Positions 21,794-32,455 of a stretch of DNA of 64,000 bases are shown in pieces; within the stretch, counting starts at the first letter, position 1; the number at the start of each line of letters is the position of its first letter. The notes beneath the pieces are model-generated. The model had not been told where the DNA came from. It worked only from the letters and a program-made list of their open reading frames with translations, and made no database searches. The translations under genes were made by a program, and so were the position numbers. This DNA is from Rhodeus uyekii (Eukaryota > Chordata > Actinopteri > Cypriniformes > Acheilognathidae), in assembly GCA_037043235.1 (NCBI GenBank), contig JAWRVZ010000156.1, positions 1,468,923 to 1,532,922 on the forward strand, in the 5' to 3' direction.

Positions 21794-23091
21794 ACAATAG
21801 GCCATACCAGAAATATATGAAAAATGCTGAACAGTTCAACTAATCGAAATTCCTTTGATAACTTTTTGCCTTGAGTGTCCCTATATGATTCAAGCCAATC
21901 TTATGGACGGTCTATGACGAGTTCAAAAAAGTTGAAATTTCTAAAATCTCCAATATTTCACAAACTATTTGATTGACAGCAGTGGTTCTTGAGGCAAATT
22001 TGTTCAGTAAGAGGAGTTCTATCAGATGATATTAGTGTGGATGCGTGAAGCACCACGTGAGTAAAAATGCAAAAAAAACTTGTTAGCGCCAACTAGTGTC
22101 CAATTTTTTTCAAAATTCTTAAAGACCTCTAGAACTATGAGTCAGACACGACCATCCAGTTTCGATTGAACTTAGTTAGGATGGTCTAATTGATGGTCAA
22201 ACTTCATTGGCCGATGACGGCCATGTTTTTTTGAGATATGCCAATATCCTCATAGACCATCATGGTCCCTTGGACAAAGACCGTGCATGACAAGTTTCAG
22301 GTCAATCAGACTGACATGTGACCCTGTACAGATGATTTAGTGTTGTTTTTTCGCAATATAGCGCCACCAAGTGGTCAGTTCTCGAAATTTTTGGGGTGTT
22401 ACAACAAAATCGGTTCTTACATGAGTATATGAAGTTTGGTGAGATTATGAGGTGGTTGTCCTGTCCTGAACTTAAATAGAATATTGAAGAACATGAATGG
22501 ATCTTATGAATATTTCTTGAAATCTGGCAGCGCTTCCTCTCACATAGCTGAGACACATTTGGCTTGAGAGAAGAAAGAGCCAAGCCTCTCAGTATAGCTT
22601 GAAGATGATCGCCAGTAAACAAACCTGTACTTGGAGTTACATCGTCAATGGAACATCAGTGTTAGTCGTTAAGTTGCAAAATCATCATGATAACGTAATC
22701 ATCCACACATGAGTGACAATCATATAGCTTTCAATTTTTATGCAAATCAGCCCATTTCAAATGATGGAAAAACTAAATACAATCTGCATGACACTAAGCG
22801 CTATAACAGTGACATTGACTCCGTCCAGCTCAAAGGCAAACATGCTCAATTTCAAACACAACAAGAAGTAATAATTCTATGACAGCTTTGACAAATGTGA
22901 TGTTTCATGTGCTCATGTACATGATTGGGAAATGTTTCTCTGTCTGCATCAAGCTCGGCCGGTTACCCCGCCCCTGGGAGTCATATCCCCCACTGTGATT
23001 GGTTGGTTTGTTCAAATTGCACAAAAAAGGAACCTTCCACACCAAGCGCAGTAAATAGCTATTCATTCAAAACTCGTGGGCCACACTAACA

Positions 23092-23901
23092 TACATTACA
23101 CATTACAATTAACTGTGCATTTTCTTTATCCATATTATTCAAAAACGTGTTCACAAATAGCGGACAATTTTGATCAACAGGAATCGCAGATTCCTCGATC
23201 CATGCATGTTTGAATGTTTAAAAAACTCAACAGGGCTCTCGGCAGTTTTCTGTTTGGTATTGGCAGCATGCGAGATGTCTTGTCTAAGAGAAGACAATTT
23301 AAGCAAAAATGCAGTTAGTTGTTTGAAAAATGTTTTGAGTTTACCTGAGCTCGCCCATACCCAATCAATCAGTATTAGCATCCTCATCATCAGAGTCTAT
23401 CACTGCTCTGTAAGGTTTGGACAAATCAAGTGGCTCTCGCAACCCAACTCGACACGCTGCATCATTAATTGGGTTCAAATACTGAACTTCTGCACTCAAT
23501 TCCTCCTCTGTAATTTCTGCGGGCAGCGTTTTAGTCAAAATGAAAGGGTAATCTCGGCCCGTTAGTTCTCTGTATGCAGTTAACCGTTTCAGAACCGACA
23601 CAAATTGATGTGGTGACCTTGCTGGGTCTGGTAATTCTTTAGAAATTGCCATAGCCTCAGAAACACTCAGAGGAGTAATTTTGTACTCATCTGGTACCTG
23701 TACGAACGGAAAAACTTCAGTCGCGGACGACAATTGTGGATACAGTTGATTTGGCACGGGTTTTGAGACCAACAGAATTTGAGGAGCACTCGGGGTGGAG
23801 AGACGAGCGTGCTGACTGTTTTGGACGTTGACACCAGAGGAAGAGAGAGAGGTTCCTCCCTCCCTCCCTCGCTCTGGGCCGCGGTCCCAGAACAACTTCA
23901 T
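23092..23901 (-). pseudogene. Endogenous retrovirus gag remnant
   Basis: Gag is the retroviral structural polyprotein. The longest frame (23365-23901) has a Pro-rich N-terminal part and then a capsid-like stretch beginning near PLSVSEAM. A second frame (23151-23390) contains SPVEF within a segment that resembles the major homology region. A third short frame reaches the junction at 23092. The overall pattern resembles gamma/epsilon-type retroviral capsids, but I have not been able to search it. Frameshifts lie near 23370-23390 and 23175-23200, and the 3' part is cut off where copy B begins. No protease, polymerase or envelope is present. It is a dead fragment. Confidence 0.7.
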
Positions 23902-24703
23902 TTTTTTTCAAGTCTTATACGAGTACTTCATATAGTTATAATCCCATTTTGGATCGCCCCCCCCTCCCTAGAACCATATATTTTACTTAGCGCATCTCTT
24001 TATCATGAAACGAACCGTCACGAGGAAACGGTATTAAAAATTAAACGGTATTATAAAATTTGTATTTTTCCTTCGGACCACCCAGCTAAATTGGATAGAT
24101 AAGGTTCAGCGAAAAATTTCTAATCATGAATTCTCTTGGGGTTTCGCCCATCAATGGCCTGCTAATTGTTTCTCCCATCAATGGCTTGGTTATCATTTCT
24201 CCCATGATCAACAAACAAAGATCTCTCCTTTGTGTTAGTACAATCTATAAAATTGTGGGGATGGCCAAATTGAATTCTAATAAAGATCTGGAATCTATAT
24301 TAACTTTTTGGTATTTTTTGTTAACCACACAAAAAGTTTTTATTTTATTTTTATTATTATTATTTTATTCATTCACACGTTAATAAGGACTGAAGTATCA
24401 TCATTGAAATAGATTTTTGAAAAAGAAAAAAACCTATTCCCTTCCCACGTGCAAAAATCGTGAGGAAATCAAAATGAAAGGTTGATCAATCGCTCATTCT
24501 TCCCGTATGTATTAAAATACGAGGGAACCTCATCCCGTATTTCTTTTTTTTCTTTCTTTTTTTTTAAATACGAGGAAACCCGATTTCACCAAATATGGCA
24601 AAAATCGTGGCACGAAAATATACTTATCTCTCAAACAGACAGGATCTACTTATAATGTATTTTTTACCTGTGTGGAGAGATCCGGACCTCCAGCCCCCAA
24701 AAC
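23902..24703 (-). other. Endogenous retrovirus leader with primer-binding-like site
   Basis: On the minus strand, TGGGGGCTGGAGGTCCGGA (24699-24681) directly follows the presumed LTR end. It resembles the tRNA-Pro-type primer-binding site of gammaretrovirus-like elements with an internal difference. CAGGTAAA follows and could be the splice donor. Between it and gag are about 700 bp without a credible gene, including three near repeats of 'cccatcaatggc' or 'tctcccat' on the plus strand (24140-24210). Confidence 0.6.
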
Positions 24704-24850
24704 TGTTACATTTGTTTCCCGGCGTGCCTCATTCCAGTCCTCTTTTTATTAACAGTTGAATGAATAAGTACTCAGCGCTGAGGGAGATAAATTGTCTCTC
24801 AACTTTATTCTTTATCTGTTTGAATATATATATATATAGAGAAATGTCTA
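24704..24850 (-). repeat. Retroviral LTR, R-U5 part
   Basis: On the minus strand AATAAA lies at 24809-24804, followed by about 100 bp ending 'acaaatgtaaca', a CA terminus next to the primer-binding-like site. An AT-rich run at 24823-24838 may be the TATA element. The 5' limit of the LTR is not identified; it probably extends beyond 24850. Confidence 0.5.
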
Positions 24851-25639
24851 GGGGAGTACAGGTATATAGTAAGTTATAGTAATATAATGTTAAATGACTT
24901 GTTCTTCGCTGCGCAACAAATTAATTACACACAATGGAATATGCATACTTCAATGCATAATGGATTAAAATTTCATGTAATCTAAACATGTTTTGTTTTA
25001 AATATCATCAATTAATGATTTAGTTTTGTTGTTCGATGAACAGACGTTGCCAATGCAGATGCATTGGAAGACGTCCTTTTTTCTTCCTGTAAATAAGAGC
25101 ATTATAGCGCTAAGATATTTGGGTGTTTCAATGCAGCACAGGATCTATCTTTAAAGAGATATATCTGGCAAAAGAGTCATTGATCAATCCTCTGTAGCAA
25201 CCTGGTTGCTATATTACTGATTTTATGTTATTTTAATTTCAATGTTTAGTGTGGTGTCCAGTATGATCCCACTGAATCATGGAAGATGATGTTTTTTGTC
25301 TCTTCAACATGAATGAATCTTATCAATTTAGGTCTCCAAACTGGTTGACATAAAATGTTCCTCTCTACTGTTGGCGTAAACACAGGTATTCTGCTAATTT
25401 ATCTACTCTGTTTAGGGCTAGACTCTAGAATGCACATTTCCTGAAAAAAGTATGATCGTTGCTTGAAATGGCAAAACTCGCAAAACACACACACACAAGC
25501 GATCTTATGAAGTAAAGATGAATTATGACAACGTTTAAGATACACTTTTATGTCCCACATCAGAAATCGATCGAGTCAGACAAAATAAGAGTCCCGGTGT
25601 AGTATTTCGGTATTATGGTTAAAAGCCACGTAAAATCCA
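24851..25639. other. Unassigned sequence, perhaps LTR U3
   Basis: No gene and no match elsewhere in the window. It may include the upstream part of the retroviral LTR, but no TG start with a matching target duplication was found. Confidence 0.3.
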
Positions 25640-26498
25640 CGTTCTCTAGGTCAATATTGATATTTGCCTTACACAATAAACTATATATTTGTATTTGCAA
25701 AAACTGATGATAGCCAATGATAATTCCCCAATCATGACCGCAATCGTGGAAGTGAAAGGGAGACACACTGTGTTGCCAGATTGGGCGAGTTGTGGTCACG
25801 TCCGACCGGAAAAAAATGCATTGGGCTGGTTGATAAAAATTTGGGCTGGTTTTTGACGAAAAACCCGCCCAAATTCCATATGTAAATGCATATAAATTCC
25901 AGCAACAGTCGTCTCTCTAGTTTTTTGGGCGGGTTTTATGTAGTTGGGCTGGAAATTGTCAGTCCAATCTGGCAACACTAGTGGAAAATCAATTAATATG
26001 ATTCTCTCTTAAGAAATGAAGATGGAGTCTTTAATCTTTTAGTTAAATATTGTACACAGCTCAATTGCAGCACGATTAATAAATAAGTACTTTTTTGTAC
26101 AAATGCAAACTGGTAGGACTGGCACGATTTTGCTAAGTTTATAAAGCTTATTTAAATGTAAAGTTTCTATTAGTAAACCTCTAACCATCTTAATGAAAGA
26201 AACATTTGTGAATATATACCCGTATCTTCTCAGAAGTAAGAAAGTAGTCTTAATCTGCCATTAAGTCATGTTCAATAAGGACAAAACCAGATGTGCAAAT
26301 TGCCCTGAAATCTTTATTATAAAAGTAGCACAGTCTTATAGTATTGGATTAACTAATATATTAGCATAGTATTCAATATAATTTTAACTTCATTGAAAAC
26401 GTTCTCTTTACTGTCTTATCCTCTATCATATTTACAAACATGAAAACCAATGTTATTCATTACTGTGCGATACTAACATTTGTGCTGTTAAATTATAC

Positions 26499-26500
<2 letters not shown>
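25640..26500 (+). repeat. Diverged relative of unit region 6570-7245
   Basis: Apart from the MITE at 25771-25977, the order and wording follow copy A 6570-7245. The shared blocks include 'tattgatattt', 'aaataaactatat', 'actagtggaaa', 'cttaagaaatgaag', 'tctttaatctttt' and 'cattactgtgc'. Substitutions and small indels are many. It is therefore much older than A-D and marks the underlying sequence as a dispersed repeat family. Confidence 0.75.
25771..25977. mobile_element. MITE with TGTTGCCAGATTGG ends
   Basis: About 207 bp begin TGTTGCCAGATTGGGC and end with the inverse GTCCAATCTGGCAACA. Repeated 'ttgggctgg' and its complement lie inside. It interrupts the diverged unit copy between 'gaaagggagacacactg' and 'ctagtgg'. 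No coding capacity. The superfamily is not recognised. Confidence 0.6.
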
Positions 26501-26501
<1 letters not shown>

Positions 26502-26583
<82 letters not shown>

Positions 26584-26598
26584 TACATATATATATAC
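26502..26598. repeat. Compound (AT)n(AC)n microsatellite
   Basis: About 60 bp of AT are followed by AC repeats and a short AT run. The tract abuts the left end of the family II Tc1. Confidence 0.95.
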
Positions 26599-27886
26599 AC
26601 TTGGACAAAATTATTGGTAACCAGTTAACATTCATATGTCAGACTTCAGTCAGACATTGCTCTTCAACCATGCTTCAACAATTATTTCTAAAAATAAACT
26701 CATAGAACAGGCCTAGACAAAAATGATGTTACCCCTAAAAAAGACTGTAAACAATGTGACTAAAGAGTCTAACATGTTAATTCAAGGTGCGTCTACTAAT
26801 TAGCATCACAGGTGTGTACAATCTTGAAATCAATCAGTGGGCCTATTTATAGGGCTTCAGGAAGTTACTGTGTTGTCTGGTGTTGTGGTGTGTACCACAT
26901 GCAACATTGACCAGGAAAAATAAAATAGTTGTTGAAAATAGTTGTTGCAGGAGATTAAATGCATGTAATAGACAAGCATGATAAAGGGATATAAAACTAT
27001 CTCCAAGCAGCTGGAAGTTCTTGTGACTACAGTTGCAAATATTCAGAAATTTAAGATCCGTGGGACTGTAGTCAACCTCCCTGGATGTGGCCGCAGGAGT
27101 AAAATTTGCAACAAATCTGAATCCAAACAGATAATCCAAATGGTAACAAAAGAGCCCAGAAAGACTTCTAAAGAGATCCAAGGTGAACTCCATGCTCAAG
27201 GAACATCAGTGTCAGATCGCATCATCTGTCGTTGTTTGAGCCATAGTGGACTGAGACATAGGGAGACAAGCCACATAGCTTCTGGGATAATGTCCCATGG
27301 ACAGATGAGACAAAAAATGGAACTTGGACACGGGGAGTCTTGAATCTGTGCAGGGTACAATGAAATCTGAAGACTATCAAGGGATTCTAGAGATAAATGT
27401 GCTGGCCAGTGTCAGAAAGCTTGGTCTCAGTCGCAGGTCATGGGTCTCTTGCAACAGGACAATGACACAAAACACAAAGCTAAAAACACCCAGGAATGGC
27501 AAAGAGGAAAACATTTTAAAGTGGCCTTCTATGAGCCCTGACCTCAATCCCATTGAGCATCTTTGGAAGGAGCTGAAACATGCCGTCTGGAAAAGACACC
27601 CTTCAAACCCGAAACAACTGGAGCAGTTTGCTTATGAGGAGTGGGCCAAAATACCTGTTGAGAGGTGCAGAAGTCTCATTGACAGTTACAGGAATCATTT
27701 GATTGCAGTGATTGATAAAGGTTCTACAACAAATTATTAAGTTAGGGGTACCATCAATTTTGTCTAGGCCTTTTCAATGAGTTAATTTTTTTACGAATAA
27801 TTCCATAGAAGCATGGTTGGAAAACAATGTCTGACTTTCATTAGTTAAAATTCATAGAATTTTTATGTTATTATTACTTTTGTCAT
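26598..27886 (+). mobile_element. Tc1-like element, family II, most complete copy
   Basis: The left end begins near 'ttggacaaaattattggtaa' and the right end inversely near 'attattacttttgtcat'. The terminal regions of about 180 bp are inverted relative to each other ('gtcagacattg' with 'caatgtctgac', and 'acaggcctagacaaaa' with 'ttttgtctaggcct'). This is the inner and outer direct-repeat arrangement known from Tc1-like elements of fish. Copy C begins directly to its right. Confidence 0.85.
26978..27740 (+). pseudogene. Tc1-like transposase remnant (family II)
   Basis: Positions 26978-27343 give the helix-turn-helix region (TISKQLEVLVTTVANIQKF and KTSKEIQGELHAQGTSVSDR). A jump follows. Positions 27324-27740 give SVRKLGLSRRSW, then MSPDLNPIEHLWKELKHAVW and VERCRSLIDSYRNHLIAVI at the normal C-terminus. 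The first catalytic Asp region survives as a WTDETK-type reading near 27300 on a different frame. The GGGS block is deleted, and the second catalytic block is decayed. Inactive. Confidence 0.85.
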
Positions 27887-29562
27887 ATTAAAGGCAAGCC
27901 GACGCTCGCTGATTACACAATGGCAGTACGGGATGTCAAATGTTCTTTGTCTAAAAAATAATTAAATCACTGCACAAATATAAATCGCTGCATTTGTTTG
28001 ACTCACACAAAGTCACACAGTCACGTACTCTCGTCCACTGTGTGTGTGTGTGTGTGTGTGTGCGCCTGTCTGTGACAAAAGCTAACTAGCTGGCTTGTTT
28101 ATCATGTTTCAGTCAAAACTGTACACCCAAAAAATACTGGAATGAGTGGGATTCAAGCCCTGAATTCCAAGGCTGGTTAAAGCCTTTTATTGGTGATAAT
28201 ACGCGGGCATACTTGTTTCTGACAAGCGGTCTGCTCAGCGCCGCTACGGATTGAAGAGCTGAGGTTATTAAAAGACAAATTTGTTAGGCAGAATGCAAGA
28301 AAGTGTGCAATCTAGTACAGCTTGATGACCTCACGAATGTGTTATGACCGTTTACGCTGTGAGCGAAATTGTGTTTGGAGAATATAATTAAAGGTTTGTA
28401 TTGAGAATCGAAGGTGTTTTTTATTGTATAGTGGTAAATCTCTGCTGTTAGTTGGTGCACATATGCCTTTTGTTGTTAGCAAACATATACAGTGTATGTA
28501 CATTTTTATAGCATGCCGATCGCTTCATCTATTTACATAGATATATTGGGGATAGGTTATCTCGCTAAACGGTTATCTGGACGCTTTTTTGCAACCCCGA
28601 CCCAGCAAACACAAACGTTCCCTTAATGTTCCCATTTGGTTCCCGTTTGGTTATTTTTTTGGCTAATTTTAAAACTTATAGAGAGGGTTCCCAGAACGTT
28701 CCCATTTGGTTATTTATTTATTTTTTTGGCTTATTTTTTAAACATATAGAGAATGTTCCCAGAACATTCCCTGCAGGTTAATTTTTGGGATAATTTTGAA
28801 ACTTATAGAGAATGTTCCCTGCAGGGTTTTTTTTTGGCTAATTTTAAAACCTATAGAGAGGGTTCCCAGAATGTTCCCTGCAGGTTATTTTTTTTGGGGC
28901 TTAATTTTTAAACTTAAAAAAGTAAAAAAAGTTTTTTGGGTATTTTAAAACCTAAAGAGAATATTTTCAGAAAATAATTCAACGAATCTAACATCCTTTA
29001 GTTCCACAAGCCAGAAAAAAAAATCTGCCAGTAGATGATTTAGTGCACAATGTTTTTAGAGTTTAGTTGTAAGAATTTCTGAAAAAATACTGCATTCATG
29101 TCTTGAAGAAAATGACAAAACAACTGACGATTTGAATCCGGTTAGATGTGCAGCGCTGGACCTTTCAAATATTGTGTTTGAATCCGTAGCCTACGTGAAT
29201 TGAGACACGCTGCTGCATTGCGCGCCTGATATTGAGGGGCGGAGCGTCGCCAACTCTCGCAGTTCTATACATTCATGAGAAATGAGAACTGATACAGTTT
29301 TTCACTGTTTATTTCCTCATTGTATGATTTATAGGTCTCATTCCATCAACACAAGAAAATCAGTCTTTATAATAGAATGATAGGCAAGTTTTTCCTCCAA
29401 CTTGCTATCAATTATTTAAATAATAAATGTTATAAAATGCAACAGATTTGTATTTTGCAATGAGAATATATTTTGTGGTACCAAAAATACAGTAATGTAA
29501 ATAACACCTCAAATCTAACCCTTTTCACATAATCAACCTTCTTTGTTATTTCTGGATTCTAG

Positions 29563-29659
29563 GAGCAACAGAAAATAATTTCAGAACACTGAAGGCAAGA
29601 GATGTGGAAGAGCTTATTGCAATGCTTCTGAAATTTGGCCCACATAGAAATTTAAAATG
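29563..29659 (+). other. Exon-like piece 1, copy C
   Basis: The acceptor 'tttctggattctag' precedes 97 bp that are open and match B 15684-15780, ending AAAATG before gtgagc. Spliced to 29855, the junction codon would be TGG, so the frame continues without a stop. Confidence 0.42.
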
Positions 29660-29854
29660 GTGAGCAATAATGTCCCTCTGTTTTAGATTATCAATAGCAT
29701 GTTATACTACGAGATGAGATGTTAGAGTAGGTGGAAAACCATTGCATATCAGCTCTTTTTAAAACTTAGTAAACTGTGAAATTTAATGTATCTCTGTAAC
29801 ACTACAGTTTTAGCCTTAAGTATCAGCACTACCTGACTTAATGTATTTTTGCAG

Positions 29855-29947
29855 GGAATATCATAACATCAGTGTGTATAACATCATTCACAAGATATCA
29901 GCCAAACTTCAATGGACAGAACTATTAGATCTACACAATCATCCACA
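29855..29947 (+). other. Exon-like piece 2, copy C, open frame
   Basis: The acceptor 'atgtatttttgcag' precedes 93 bp reading EYHNISVYNIIHKISAKLQW and then TELLDLHNHP in phase with piece 1; a gtaatt donor follows. A third acceptor, 'tttgatttgcag', at 30549 would lead to a stop almost at once. The product is not recognised. The solo LTR lies in what would be the second intron. B and D carry one extra base here, which breaks this frame, so C may be the conserved or the accidentally restored version. Confidence 0.4.
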
Positions 29948-29999
29948 GTAATTAACAGTCCATTGTTTATATTATATCTGTCTGACTCATGTATGTTTC

Positions 30000-30526
30000 T
30001 GTAACAGAGGACTCACAGGCAGGGATCCAATCGCAATGTCTTTATTAAGAATGGTCGTACAGGCAGAGGGTCAGGGCAAACAGAGAGCAATCGTGGTCAG
30101 TAATCCAAGCAGGGGTCAGGAAGGCCGGCAGAACAGATACAGAAACGGTGGTCCAGGCGAGAGGTCGAGGCAGGCAGATATCAATCATAAACGTTATTCC
30201 AGGCACAAGGTCGGGGCAGGCAGAACAGGATCAAGAAACAGGTAACAGGCAGAATCAGAACAGATAATCAGGATAGGAATAAACGCTCAGAATGATAGCT
30301 ATTGCAAATCGAAACTTCACCGTGATTGTCAGAATGAAACAGTCTTTTATAGTCCAGATAAAGATTCACAGGTGGTGTGGCAAACAATGATGATGGAGTT
30401 CAGGTGTGTGTGTGTAATCAGTCCAGTGTGATGGTTGCTGGGAAATGTAGTGTGTAGTGGTGTCAGTATAAGTGAGAGCTCCCTCTGGTGGCCAGGGAGG
30501 GGAGCGCAGAGCTCATATTCATAACA
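30000..30526 (-). mobile_element. Solo LTR, private to C
   Basis: On the minus strand it begins TGTTATGAAT and ends TCTGTTACA. The flanks are gtttc on both sides (29995-29999 and 30527-30531), a 5-bp target duplication. B (near 16115) and D (near 60705) show the empty site. AATAAA lies at 30046-30041 on the minus strand. At 527 bp with no internal region, it is a recombined retrovirus-like or Ty3-type insertion. It is unrelated in sequence to the LTR end at 24704. Confidence 0.92.
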
Positions 30527-30689
30527 GTTTCTTTGTTTTTGATTTGCAGATAATGGGGAAATTATTTTTTTCCACATTTCATTGTGTGTAAATATTGTTT
30601 AAATATTCATGTTTATAATTACATTTTCTAAATACAATTGTGTAATATGTTTAAATATGTTCATGGCTTCTATATGTGTTTAAAGAATA

Positions 30690-31035
30690 TTCATGTCTCT
30701 CTTCCGTCTATCACAGACATCTACACACATCACGTTATATCCGCAAAGCCACCCTCTGCCGTCCGGAAAAAATCATAACTCATACAAACAGCACTACTTT
30801 TTGACTGTTACCATCAAACTGTGACAAAATTAAACTGTGCACTTTATGTATGTATGTAGTTTTTTTCTGTACCTACTGTGTATTATGTCTGAGTTATGGT
30901 CTGTGCTGTCTGTTTGCACTTTGTGCTCTTATGTATAGAGGTTTTTGTTCTATAGTGCCTTGGTCCTGGAGGAACGTTTCGTTTCACTACTTGTATATGG
31001 CTGAAATGACAATAAAATCCACTTTGACTTTGTTC
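30690..31035 (+). pseudogene. LINE 3' end, copy C
   Basis: It matches B 16268-16700 but has lost about 70 bp of the residual coding end: 'ctgccgtccggaaaa' joins 'aatcataact'. The 3' UTR and the 'gacaataaaatccactttga' tail are kept. Confidence 0.65.
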
Positions 31036-32104
31036 ATGATTAAATTTTCTAAATACAATTGTGTAATATGTGTTTAAATATGTTCATGGCTTATCTACTT
31101 TGTGTATGTATGTTTTTACAAAGAGATTGAGATTATAGAGATTTTCAATAAATGTTACTTGTAATAACTTTCTATTCATTTTAATGTTTTTGAGCAAGAA
31201 GTAATTTAGAAGATGTAGTTTGTAGAATGATTATTTTTGTACAGGCATAACAACATCCGATTCCGGGATGTTCCCCGAACCAATCGCGAACGTTCCCAGA
31301 ACATATTTTCTTAAATATTTTCTTAAAGAAAACTTTCCTGGCAAACGCATTGGGAACGTTCTAATGTTTGGTTCTCAGAATGTTCTGAGAACTAGAAACT
31401 AAGGAGGAGTTAATGCACCTTCATCTCCTGGGTTTTTGTGAGAGGATTTTTTCAAAGGCTGGAGGGAAAAAAAAAAGAGTAGGCTAAGCCATTCCACAGT
31501 AGAGCAATTGATATTAACAAATAGGAGACCAATGTGGATTCATTTGTGTTATTAATTTTCATTTTCATGATCAGAATGACCTAGTTGTTATTACTATATA
31601 TTATATTTATACAGTGAGGATGTCAAAAACTCGCCACACTAACAAAAATACAACACTTTTATTTTTTAAATGGCTTGTTTTCAAAGGTATTTCAGATAAC
31701 GTTCAATTGAGCACTATAGGTGTCACCGTGGAGACGGGTGTCGGTATAGATTCAAAGTCTCGACCCACAGCACATTTGCTTTAAACGTTTCAGTGCTTTA
31801 TGAAGCCTCGCTTCATACACCACTAGGAATCGGTTCACTTCAAATGAAAGCCTTTTAACATGTTTGTTCGTTGAGCAGTTGAACTCACCACAGAGGCTTA
31901 TGTAGAGCTTGAAGAATGCAATGTTTAATCACAGGTGTTTGTACTGGGATTAGAAACGCAACATCCAATCGCACGCGTTTACGCATGCAACATTCAAGCA
32001 CACAGTTGTGGAGTTGAGTTGAGGAATAACGTAAAAGGTGTTTTTTTATTTTGTAAATGCTACAGGAAACTCACTCAAATTAATCAGATGAGAAATTTTG
32101 GATT

Positions 32105-32455
32105 AACCGGTGGGGTGCGGTGGAACAAAATTCTATTTGGTCATGGAACAAATTGTTCTGCGGAGCTGCTATATTATTTTATAATTGCCCTGCGATAGAT
32201 GTACACAAAACTAACGCAAATGGTCACTGTGTCCTTTCAACTGATGATTTGTTTATTATAGTAGAGAATATATATGGTTATAATAATATTTCTCAAAACA
32301 AAGAATTGTTATCTGAAGTTTCTGAAATAATAGCAGACCTGAATATTACATATTCCACAGACAATATCATATTAGGAGGGGATTTTAACAAGGTTCAGGA
32401 TGATTGGATGGACCGGTCACCTTCTAATTTCCAATACCCCCCCCAAAGCTAAGGA
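32105..32455 (+). pseudogene. L1/Tx1-type endonuclease fragment, copy C
   Basis: An open frame at 32120-32452 reads SIWSWNKLFCGAAILFYN, then FIIVENIYGYNNISQNKELL, TDNIILGGDFNKVQDDWMDR and SPSNFQYPP. It is the longest uninterrupted stretch of this domain in the window. The rest of ORF2 is absent. Confidence 0.78.

Larger units (their letters stand above)
12931..23092 (-). repeat. Inverted-unit copy B
   Basis: It is the reverse complement of copy A from 12048 back to about 4570. It ends at 23092 inside 'actaacat', where endogenous retrovirus sequence begins. It carries three private insertions: an hAT at 13225, a CR1 fragment at 14253 and a TTGAC-tailed insertion at 21420. It also has a private loss near 16985 and keeps an L1 C-terminal fragment lost elsewhere. 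Confidence 0.9.
28600..31400 (+). repeat. GGGAACGTTC-bounded segment, fullest copy (C)
   Basis: It runs from CCAGCAAACACAAACGTTCC near 28611, through a repeat zone to about 28965, to a right zone ending 'ggttctcagaatgttctgag' near 31388. The interior holds two exon-like pieces, a possible third (30550), a solo LTR, and a LINE 3' end. The internally repetitive ends and gene-like interior suggest a DNA element that has captured sequence. Clean terminal inverted repeats were not found. Confidence 0.5.
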
